In this document: positions 6,523 to 12,167 of the stretch, one piece after another
How positions within the stretch are numbered: position 1 is the first letter of the stretch
How the letters are laid out: every line of letters starts with the position of its first letter
Assembly: GCA_902489925.1 (NCBI GenBank)
Contig: CABUBX010000055.1
Location: forward strand, 1 to 12,167
Source of the DNA: an uncultured Lachnospiraceae bacterium
Lineage (GTDB): Bacteria > Bacillota > Clostridia > Lachnospirales > Lachnospiraceae
DNA length: 12,167 nucleotides
Direction: 5' to 3'
Program-made: the position numbers and the translations under genes
Notes under the pieces: model-generated
Databases searched by the model: none
Told to the model about the DNA's origin: nothing
The model's input: only the letters and a program-made list of their open reading frames with translations

Positions 6523-7153
6523 ATAAATCCGGCCTGCGCATCCCTATTGTAACAGATGAAATATCGATACACAGATAATTTGCCAGCCGCTGCCTTATTT
6601 CAAAAATATCCTCCGCATATTCCGCAGGCACAAAATTTTCTCCTGTCGGCTGTCCGTCCGCCTGAATTTTATCAACAGCGATTTTCTCCACCAAAGCCTT
6701 GTCTGTTTTTAATGCCGCTTTATCCGCAGCCGTCCCCAAAACCTCTGTCACCCGACAAAAATGCTCACTTTGTCTGTCCGTATCGATTTCTATACTCACG
6801 TCTTCAAGATAAACCTGTTGATTTTCAAACATTGCTTTAGCCTCGTTTTCCAGCTGCACCTTATAGTTTTCTGTCACCATGTCGATTCTCGCCTGCTCTG
6901 CCTCCAAAAGCACATCCTTGTAGGAGGACGTCTCCAGCTGCACTTTAAGCGCCTCGAAATCCAAAAAATAAGAAAGCTGTAAATCTGCGCCAAAAAGCTT
7001 CAGCACCGGCGTCATAACAACAACAATAAGAATAAGACCTGCGCATACGCGCATATATTTTTTATAATCCGAATCGGGAAGCAGCTGATAGATGAGAGAA
7101 ATTACAAGAAGACATATCACGATATTTCTGACCCATTCATAAAATACTGACAT
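6488..7153 (-). CDS. spoIIIAF: Stage III sporulation protein AF
   Basis: Membrane component of the SpoIIIA channel complex in the mother cell. The 221-residue product has two N-terminal membrane segments (about residues 8-24 and 35-53) joined by the characteristic LLPDSDYKKYMRVCAGL stretch, then a soluble region of about 165 residues with charged helices and a C-terminal domain (RQRLANYLCIDISSVTIGMRRPDL). This is the usual SpoIIIAF layout and close to the B. subtilis length of about 206. The ATG at 7153 follows AAGGAG at good spacing. Its 3' end overlaps the spoIIIAG start region by up to 35 bases, suggesting coupled translation and stoichiometric production. Confidence 0.93.
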   Translation of the reverse strand: MSVFYEWVRNIVICLLVISLIYQLLPDSDYKKYMRVCAGLILIVVVMTPVLKLFGADLQLSYFLDFEALKVQLETSSYKDVLLEAEQARIDMVTENYKVQLENEAKAMFENQQVYLEDVSIEIDTDRQSEHFCRVTEVLGTAADKAALKTDKALVEKIAVDKIQADGQPTGENFVPAEYAEDIFEIRQRLANYLCIDISSVTIGMRRPDLYGEGETVENKN

Positions 7154-7166
7154 AATTTCTCCTTAT

Positions 7167-8318
7167 TTATGCAGATAAAATCATATTCGAAGATGCCGTG
7201 ACCATAGCAAGCGACAGTATAAACAGCAAAATAATCGTTCCTGCTGCCTTTAACAGCAAAAACACGCCTTCCCCCGTCACATGAAGGCAGGCTGTCAGCC
7301 GCACATCAGATACAGGCTGAATCACAGCCTCCACAAACCTGCACATAAGCCCTATCATCAAAAGCTTCACAAGCGGCATTGCACAGACAATAAATATAAC
7401 AATCACACCTGCTGTTCCGACTGCATTTTTAAGAAGCACCCCCGAACCGATTGCCGCCTTTGCCGCCATCCCAAGGGTATTGCCCAATGCCGGAATACTT
7501 GCGGCAGCCTTTGTAATGACGCCGTTTTTTATGGAATCAAAGGCCGGAAGCACCATTGTCTGAATCATATTGATACCAATCGTCACTGCAAGGATTGTTT
7601 TTAGTACCCAGCCGATTGAAGCCCCCATAAGCTCGGCAGTTTTTGACAGATAATCTTCTTTTGTCATACTGTTGACAATCGCCAACACTACATAAACGTT
7701 TATAAACTTCATCACAAAACCTGCCATCAGCCAGTCTGCGGCAACAACGGCAATCATCATGATTTCATAAAATGCCCCGCTTGTCACAAGTCCCGATGAA
7801 AAAGTCAGTGCCAGACAAAAGGCCGGGATAATCGCCTTCATTAGTTGTATAAGCTGACTGACAACACGTTCCGCAATAGTCACTGCCGATAAAAAGGACG
7901 CTGCCAAAAGTGAAAACACAACCATGTAGGTCAAATAAAAACCTGTCTCTGCCACAAATTTTCTTGCAAAGGCAGCCGAAAAATTCGTAAATATTGCCCC
8001 TAAAACGGCAACACCGATAATCTGTGCCATCACGGCTTTGTTAAATTTCAATTCCCCTGCAATTTTCTCAAATATATAAGCCGCAGAATTTTTTAAAGCA
8101 CCCGTAAAATCCCCGGCAAGAAGACCTTCCGCAATTTTTTCAAAGCTTACGTCGTTGCTGTTTGTCATATCATCAATCACAGCTTCGATTTTCTCATAAT
8201 CACCCGCTTTTAAATCTTTCACCGTGTCTGTCTGTTCCGCGGCAAGCACGCATATGCCCATGCCCATAAATACAGACATGGCAAAAAGCATCAGCATGCC
8301 AATATGCAGCCGCCTCAT
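7167..8318 (-). CDS. spoIIIAE: Stage III sporulation protein AE
   Basis: Polytopic membrane protein proposed to form part of the export or channel core of the SpoIIIA complex. The 383-residue product (B. subtilis about 399) begins with a likely cleaved signal peptide (basic MRR, hydrophobic core to about residue 25, possible cut in VLA-AEQ at 26/27). A soluble segment of about 65 residues follows, then hydrophobic segments near 96-116, 127-149, 160-178, 185-214, 236-258, 302-327 and 355-377. A glycine/alanine-rich stretch at about 266-302 (VITKAAASIPALGNTLGMAAKA region) is typical of the family. The ATG at 8318 overlaps the spoIIIAD stop as ATGA and has no strong ribosome binding site, so it is probably translated by coupling. 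Confidence 0.95.
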   Translation of the reverse strand: MRRLHIGMLMLFAMSVFMGMGICVLAAEQTDTVKDLKAGDYEKIEAVIDDMTNSNDVSFEKIAEGLLAGDFTGALKNSAAYIFEKIAGELKFNKAVMAQIIGVAVLGAIFTNFSAAFARKFVAETGFYLTYMVVFSLLAASFLSAVTIAERVVSQLIQLMKAIIPAFCLALTFSSGLVTSGAFYEIMMIAVVAADWLMAGFVMKFINVYVVLAIVNSMTKEDYLSKTAELMGASIGWVLKTILAVTIGINMIQTMVLPAFDSIKNGVITKAAASIPALGNTLGMAAKAAIGSGVLLKNAVGTAGVIVIFIVCAMPLVKLLMIGLMCRFVEAVIQPVSDVRLTACLHVTGEGVFLLLKAAGTIILLFILSLAMVTASSNMILSA

Positions 8319-8701
8319 TTCAAAAAGCTGTTAATCGTATCTAACAGCGCCATGACCACCGGCATACTCATCACAAGAATTGAAAGCCGTCCCGCCATTT
8401 CGATTTGTGCCGCCACAGAACTATAGCCGCTGTCACGGCAGAGGCTGGAGGAAAATTCGCAAATATATGAAATACCGGCAACTTTTATTAAAAGCCTTAT
8501 ATATTTCGAATCGACACTCATCAGTGCTGCGGCCTTTTCAATACCTTCAGCAACAACGGACACCTTTGATAAGGCAAGTCCAAAAATAGCAAGTCCCGCC
8601 GCCAAGCCAATATAAATCCCATATTCTTCCTTAATCTGCTTAAACTGCAATGCTAAGAGCACTGCTGAAATTCCTAAGGCTGCTGCCTTGACTATCTCCA
8701 A
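8315..8701 (-). CDS. spoIIIAD: Stage III sporulation protein AD
   Basis: Small integral membrane protein of the SpoIIIA complex, related in sequence to SpoIIIAC. The 128-residue product (B. subtilis about 133) begins MEIVKAAALGISAVLLALQFKQ, a typical family start, with hydrophobic segments at about 5-20, 30-50, 65-85 and 100-125. The start codon is TTG at 8701, with GGCGG seven bases and AAAGG ten bases upstream; no ATG or GTG in this frame lies nearby. It starts 15 bases after the spoIIIAC stop and its TGA overlaps the spoIIIAE ATG. Confidence 0.93.
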   Translation of the reverse strand: MEIVKAAALGISAVLLALQFKQIKEEYGIYIGLAAGLAIFGLALSKVSVVAEGIEKAAALMSVDSKYIRLLIKVAGISYICEFSSSLCRDSGYSSVAAQIEMAGRLSILVMSMPVVMALLDTINSFLK

Positions 8702-8716
8702 ATCACCGCCGCCTTT

Positions 8717-8917
8717 CTACAAAGCAAAAAGCTGCCTTATCGTTTCAAACAGCTCATAAATATACGGGACAATCCAAAGCAGCACGAGCACAAGACCGGC
8801 TAAGCTGATTAGAAATGCATGCTCGTCCCTGCCCGAATGTTTAAGCACCTGACAAAGCACTGAGACCAATATGCCAACGGCAGCAATTTTAAAAATCAAG
8901 CTGACTGTCAGAGCCAT
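8717..8917 (-). CDS. spoIIIAC: Stage III sporulation protein AC
   Basis: Small membrane protein of the SpoIIIA complex, 66 residues with two predicted membrane helices (about residues 5-22 and 34-54) joined by a short charged loop containing HSGRDEHA, and an amphipathic tail. B. subtilis SpoIIIAC is 68 residues with the same layout. The ATG at 8917 is preceded by AAGGGAGGG. An in-frame ATG at 8989 would add 24 residues that have no family counterpart and would run into spoIIIAB, so I rejected it. The gap from the spoIIIAB stop is 23 bases. Confidence 0.93.
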   Translation of the reverse strand: MALTVSLIFKIAAVGILVSVLCQVLKHSGRDEHAFLISLAGLVLVLLWIVPYIYELFETIRQLFAL

Positions 8918-8940
8918 CCCTCCCTTGCCTTCTTCACAAT

Positions 8941-9483
8941 TTATACGAGCAGTATCACTGCCATCAGCCCTGAAAAAATCCCCATGCACCGGTAAAGCCT
9001 TTTCTTGACCGGAACATTTTTTTCAAGCTGCCCAATCGCCGTGCGAAAATTTTCCAAACACAGCTCAACCGCACCAAGCTGCGAACGCCTGTCCCCATAC
9101 CCCAGATTATTGCCTACCTCCTTGAGAAGTCTTATATCCTCCGTCTTTAGGGGGCTGTCCCCAAAATGCGCCTGCACCTGTAAATCCCACACCTGCGCCA
9201 AAGTTTCGCCGCTTTGAAGGCAGAGCTGCGCTGCCACCGCTTCCAAAAAAGCCTTAAACGTCCCTGTTGTCCTTTCGGCAATCCGTGAGACAGCCTCCGG
9301 CACAGGAAGCGCCGTATACTGTATTTCACTGCGCAAAAGTGCTGTCAGCCGATACAACTCCTTTAATATTTTAAGCCTTTCGCCCAAACGGCGGCTTTCA
9401 TAAAAGCCAAAGCCGGTCATGCCGGCAATGACAAGCACCGAAGCCGCCAGCTTAATGAAAACATAAATTTGTTCCAAACTCAT
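8941..9483 (-). CDS. spoIIIAB: Stage III sporulation protein AB
   Basis: Membrane protein of the SpoIIIA complex, 180 residues (B. subtilis about 171). It has an N-terminal hydrophobic segment (about 9-27), the family signature GFGFYESRRLGERLKILKEL near 24-43 followed by LLRSEIQYTALPVPEA, a mostly helical soluble body, and a hydrophobic C-terminus (about 166-180). Distant similarity of this family to type II secretion/T4 pilus platform proteins (GspF-like) has been noted, which pairs naturally with the SpoIIIAA ATPase. The ATG at 9483 lies inside the end of spoIIIAA (32-base overlap) with GAGG nine bases upstream. Confidence 0.94.
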   Translation of the reverse strand: MSLEQIYVFIKLAASVLVIAGMTGFGFYESRRLGERLKILKELYRLTALLRSEIQYTALPVPEAVSRIAERTTGTFKAFLEAVAAQLCLQSGETLAQVWDLQVQAHFGDSPLKTEDIRLLKEVGNNLGYGDRRSQLGAVELCLENFRTAIGQLEKNVPVKKRLYRCMGIFSGLMAVILLV

Positions 9484-10393
9484 TATAAATTGCCTCGATA
9501 TTTCCTATTCTGCCATGATTATTCAGCACAATATAACGTTCAAATACCTTCTCCCTCACAAGGCGGGACAGCACAGGCTTTGACATCAAATCACTCACCG
9601 AATTTCCATGGACTGTCGCCAAAAGCTTGCAGCCGCAATTAATAACATAAGCAATCGCCCGCATATCCTCCTGGCTTCCGATTTCATCCACTGCAATCAC
9701 CTGTGGGGACATAGAGCGAAGCATCATAATCATCCCGTGCGCCTTTGGGCATCCGTCTAGCACATCTGTCCGTATGCCAAGTTCATTTTGCGGGATTCCC
9801 AAATAACAGGCCGCAATCTCCGAGCGCTCATCAACGACACCTACACTTTGACCGCTTTCAGATACCTGCCTTATAATATCTCTGAGCATTGTTGTTTTTC
9901 CGCAGCACGGCGGTGAAATAATCAGCGTATGACAAAGCCTGCCCTCATTTATAATATACGGAAGCACTTGATTTGCGCAGCCCTTCACCTGATGGGACAG
10001 TCGTATATTCATAAAAGAAATATACTGAATTGTTTTCACCCTTTCATTTTCTAAAACTGTTTTTCCGGCAATACCGACTCTGTGACCGCCTTTAATCGTA
10101 ATATAGCCCTGTCTTATTTCATCCTCATAGGCATATAATGAATAATTGCTCACAAGCGCCATTGTCTCCTTGATATCCTCCGGCGTAACGATTACAGCCT
10201 GATTCTCAGCCCCTTTTTTCAGTAGCCTGCCGTAACTGTCAATGCCATATTCCGTATTTTTGTAAATAACCATCAGCGGTCGGTTGACACGGAGACGAAT
10301 TTCCTGCAATTCCCCGTAATCTATGTCCGCCTGTATAAATATGTGTCTGAGCTTGGGCGCAAAAATTTTAATAAATTCTTCTTTTTTTTCCAT
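9452..10393 (-). CDS. spoIIIAA: Stage III sporulation protein AA, secretion-type ATPase
   Basis: Cytoplasmic ATPase of the SpoIIIA complex, related to type II/IV secretion ATPases, thought to energise assembly or transport of the mother cell to forespore channel. From the ATG at 10393 the product is 313 residues (B. subtilis about 307). It shows a P-loop SPPCCGKTT at 160-168, the VDERSEIAA segment at 187-195, a Walker B-like VIAVDEIG at 232-239 and a histidine-containing LATVHG at about 258-263. The residues before GKTT are two cysteines, which is less common than G/Q/T. I prefer 10393 because AGGTGAGG lies just upstream; an ATG at 10417 would add eight residues and falls about five bases from the predicted transcription start. 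First gene of the operon. Confidence 0.94.
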   Translation of the reverse strand: MEKKEEFIKIFAPKLRHIFIQADIDYGELQEIRLRVNRPLMVIYKNTEYGIDSYGRLLKKGAENQAVIVTPEDIKETMALVSNYSLYAYEDEIRQGYITIKGGHRVGIAGKTVLENERVKTIQYISFMNIRLSHQVKGCANQVLPYIINEGRLCHTLIISPPCCGKTTMLRDIIRQVSESGQSVGVVDERSEIAACYLGIPQNELGIRTDVLDGCPKAHGMIMMLRSMSPQVIAVDEIGSQEDMRAIAYVINCGCKLLATVHGNSVSDLMSKPVLSRLVREKVFERYIVLNNHGRIGNIEAIYNEFGTNLCFH

Positions 10394-10428
10394 ATCCTCA
10401 CCTGCCTTACAAAACATCTGCCTTATAT

Positions 10429-10457
10429 ACTATATGCATGAAATCTAAAGGTAGAAC
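10429..10457 (-). promoter_or_regulatory. Candidate sigma-E-like promoter of the spoIIIA operon
   Basis: CATATAGT (10436-10429, minus strand) resembles the sigma-E -10 pattern CATACAAT at six of eight positions. It lies 13 bases after GTTCTACC (10457-10450), which matches the -35 pattern GTCATATT at only four of eight. A start near 10422 gives a leader of about 29 bases to the ATG at 10393. Position and knowledge that spoIIIA is sigma-E-controlled in B. subtilis support it; the sequence match alone is modest, and TATAGT could also serve as a sigma-A -10. Confidence 0.4.
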
Positions 10458-10497
10458 GAAGTTTGCCTTTCTTCAAAGCCCAAAGTCCGCGCAACAT

Positions 10498-10531
10498 AAA
10501 AAGGTCCCCGGAAAAAACCTGAGAACCTTTT
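10498..10531 (-). terminator. Intrinsic terminator after the PspC-domain gene
   Basis: On the minus strand AAAAGGTTCTC (10531-10521) pairs with GGGGACCTTTT (two G-T pairs); the 11-base region between them can itself close with GG/CC around a T-rich loop. The stem ends in a run of five T residues at 10502-10498. It begins 17 bases after the stop of the PspC-domain gene and isolates the envelope cassette from spoIIIA. Confidence 0.85.
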
Positions 10532-10548
10532 GTATATCTGTATATATT

Positions 10549-10731
10549 TTAATATTCCGGCGGAATAATGAGCGCACAGACAATATAAGCCAATACGCCT
10601 GAACCGCCAAGCAGTGCAAACAGAGCAAACGCCACTCTGATGACTGTCGAATCAATTCCGAAAAATTCTCCGATGCCGCCGCATACACCGCACAGCTTGC
10701 GGTCATAGGCAGACTTTCTAAGTTTTTTCAT
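10549..10731 (-). CDS. PspC domain-containing small membrane protein
   Basis: A 60-residue protein that is almost entirely one PspC domain: a basic N-terminus (MKKLRKSAYDRKLCGVCGGIGEFFGID), then TVIRVAFALFALLGGSGVLAYIVCALIIPPEY, with a membrane segment at about residues 30-56 and the typical final IPPEY. Stand-alone PspC-domain proteins occur widely in Firmicutes, often beside membrane-stress genes; the exact role is not known. The CGVC pair (residues 14 and 17) is a visible oddity, but I have no evidence for metal binding. AGGAG lies six bases before the ATG at 10731 and only nine bases separate it from the DUF4097 gene. It is the last gene of its operon. Confidence 0.9.
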   Translation of the reverse strand: MKKLRKSAYDRKLCGVCGGIGEFFGIDSTVIRVAFALFALLGGSGVLAYIVCALIIPPEY

Positions 10732-10740
10732 ACAAATCTC

Positions 10741-11610
10741 CTATCCTTCAAAGTAAATGTTAATATTTCCCACATCGACCTCGGCCTTAATCTGACGTGA
10801 GGCCTCATTGTCAATCGTCCGCTTCTGTGAAATTCCGCTCACTGTCTCATCATCCACGGAAACTGAGCCGGCTTCCGATGAAATAAAATAGTTGTAAGTA
10901 TTTGAAGCGTCTTCTGCTCTGTATTCGATACTGCCTGCATCCGCCTCCAGCACAATATCACCTGTGACACGGCTGTTTTCCACCCAAATTCCTCCGATTT
11001 CAGCAGATGCAACAGCACTTCCGGCCTCCAAATTAAAAACAGAAATATCACCCGTATCTATCTCAAGACTAACCTGACCGTCGGCTCTTAAAGTCTCCGC
11101 CGAAAAGCTTCCCGAATTGCCGTCGATGTCAATTGTTTTAAAACGATGATTTTCCGGCACCATAATTTCAATATTATCCGAATAAATATGACTGAGTGTC
11201 AACACACCGTTTTTAAGCTCGCAAGTACCGTCACCGCCGTTTAGTCTGACATAAATATTTTCATCCTCCGATGGCAATACATTGACGCTTCCAATATCTA
11301 TATCAATATCAAGACTATCTACATTACTTGCCGCAAACTGATACGGCAGCTCGCCCTGCTCAATATCACCTGACATACCTGCTTTTTCAACCGCTGCATC
11401 ATCCGAATATGTAACTGTCACATCATCCGAATACTCAACCTCATGCGCACCGTGGGTTATAAACGGATTCATGAAGTAACTGCCATGCCATATCACAGCC
11501 TCCGAAAAAGCCTGATGCCCGCCTAAAACAAAACCAATCACACAGAGAACAATACCGAAGCTGCCGAATACACCGGCAATCAAAAGACAAAACTTTGTCA
11601 CCTTTTTCAT
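10741..11610 (-). CDS. DUF4097 family protein, membrane-anchored beta-strand-repeat protein
   Basis: A 289-residue protein with a lysine-containing N-terminus and one hydrophobic segment at about residues 7-30, acting as signal anchor, so the remainder should face outside. From about residue 95 onward it consists of short alternating strands rich in D, G, S and V (DIDIDIGSVNVL, LEIDTGDISVFNL, SAEIGGIWVENS, LEADAGSIEYR, SEAGSVSVDD, AEVDVGNINIYF), the repeating pattern of DUF4097 and related putative adhesin folds, probably a beta-helix. The ATG at 11610 overlaps the upstream TGA as ATGA and has GGGGG about seven bases before it. Such proteins commonly sit with DUF1700 and PspC proteins, often under a PadR-type regulator, and may sense or stabilise the envelope; this role is an inference. 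Confidence 0.85.
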   Translation of the reverse strand: MKKVTKFCLLIAGVFGSFGIVLCVIGFVLGGHQAFSEAVIWHGSYFMNPFITHGAHEVEYSDDVTVTYSDDAAVEKAGMSGDIEQGELPYQFAASNVDSLDIDIDIGSVNVLPSEDENIYVRLNGGDGTCELKNGVLTLSHIYSDNIEIMVPENHRFKTIDIDGNSGSFSAETLRADGQVSLEIDTGDISVFNLEAGSAVASAEIGGIWVENSRVTGDIVLEADAGSIEYRAEDASNTYNYFISSEAGSVSVDDETVSGISQKRTIDNEASRQIKAEVDVGNINIYFEG

Positions 11611-12167
11611 GCATGTTCCCCCCTTCTGTTAAAGATTCTATGCCATAACCACACAAATCCCTGCCATATTGCCGGACATACTCTCGTAATCACCCAAATA
11701 TCCAAAATAATCAGCAGGGCGCCGACAGCCATAGATATAAGCCCCACACCGCATGTCACCATACCTGAAACCGGTGAGGAAAAGCAGCGTGCCGCACCGC
11801 CGATAAAGCCGGCAAGACCACCGATGGCAAACGCTACCGTACTGCCAAGCAGCGCGCCGACAATACCGATAATACCGCCGAAAAGTCCTAAAATAATACC
11901 GACGGCCGCACCGCCGACACCTAAAAGTATTGGTGATGCACAAATTACCAAAATTACAATCAAGGCAATCTGCCCGCCTGAAAACCGTCTTCGCTTTTCT
12001 GAAAAGTCATTGAACTTCTCTGAAAATTCATCAAAACATCGTCCGGCCTCACCCTTCATCTGCTCAAACTTTGCCTTCTTACTGCGATAGCGCCCCGGCA
12101 CATCAAAATTTTGTTCACCATATCCGCTAAAGCCTCGCTCGGAAAATTCACCTCTGGCACTGTCCTC
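11607..12167 (-). CDS. DUF1700/HAAS-like multi-pass membrane protein (5' end beyond window)
   Basis: The frame is open to the window edge, giving 186 visible residues with no acceptable start, so the N-terminus lies outside. The visible part begins with a hydrophilic tail, then a phenylalanine-rich charged helix (about 44-63, CFDEFSEKFNDFSEKRRRFS), a long hydrophobic glycine/alanine-rich block (about 66-127, probably two membrane segments) and a final hydrophobic segment (about 136-160) followed by a basic end. This layout fits DUF1700 proteins, which carry an N-terminal HAAS domain; that domain cannot be seen here. A GTG at 12101 is possible but lacks a good ribosome binding site. The stop overlaps the DUF4097 ATG, so the two are cotranslated. 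Confidence 0.7.
   Translation of the reverse strand, partial: EDSARGEFSERGFSGYGEQNFDVPGRYRSKKAKFEQMKGEAGRCFDEFSEKFNDFSEKRRRFSGGQIALIVILVICASPILLGVGGAAVGIILGLFGGIIGIVGALLGSTVAFAIGGLAGFIGGAARCFSSPVSGMVTCGVGLISMAVGALLIILDIWVITRVCPAIWQGFVWLWHRIFNRRGEHA

Noticed and set aside
8918..8989. 24-residue N-terminal extension of spoIIIAC from an ATG at 8989
   Set aside because: It would overlap spoIIIAB, has no counterpart in the family, and the ATG at 8917 has AAGGGAGGG directly upstream.
10473..10706. Minus-strand open frame of 77 residues overlapping the PspC-domain gene
   Set aside because: It runs through the intrinsic terminator and is out of frame with the clear PspC domain; it is a shadow frame.

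Overview
This window is a chromosomal piece of a spore-forming Firmicute, most likely a member of class Clostridia and plausibly Lachnospiraceae. The evidence is the complete spoIIIA sporulation locus, the neighbouring nusB-xseA-xseB-ispA-dxs housekeeping cluster, strong AGGAGG-type ribosome binding sites, several TTG starts and moderate GC content. The family-level assignment is an inference from gene order and codon use. Every gene I can support lies on the minus strand, so transcription runs from the high to the low coordinates.

In the direction of transcription there are three blocks. (1) Positions 12167 to about 10498 hold a small envelope cassette: the 3' part of a DUF1700-like membrane protein gene, a DUF4097 putative adhesin-fold membrane-anchored protein, and a 60-residue PspC-domain protein, closed by a clear intrinsic terminator. 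(2) Positions about 10457 to 5077 hold the eight-gene spoIIIA operon (spoIIIAA to spoIIIAH), which builds the mother-cell side of the channel linking mother cell and forespore. A sigma-E-like promoter candidate lies in front of spoIIIAA, and a second, better match lies between spoIIIAG and spoIIIAH. (3) Positions about 5052 to 1 hold an Asp23/Gls24-family gene (the position of B. subtilis yqhY) with its own sigma-A-type promoter and a strong terminator, then nusB, xseA, xseB, ispA and dxs, the last cut by the window edge.

The order closely matches the B. subtilis spoIIIA to dxs region, but accB-accC (normally between spoIIIAH and yqhY) and folD (normally between nusB and xseA) are absent. Within the spoIIIA and housekeeping blocks many genes overlap or are only a few bases apart, which suggests translational coupling. 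No gene-free stretch exceeds about 150 bases. I see no mobile element, CRISPR array, tRNA, rRNA or phage attachment site.

This is mostly a conserved core region, not a new system. The points most worth a second look are the internal sigma-E-like promoter before spoIIIAH, the terminator only 45 bases in front of nusB (an antitermination factor) with no convincing promoter between them, and the conserved yqhY-type gene left behind without its usual acetyl-CoA carboxylase partners.
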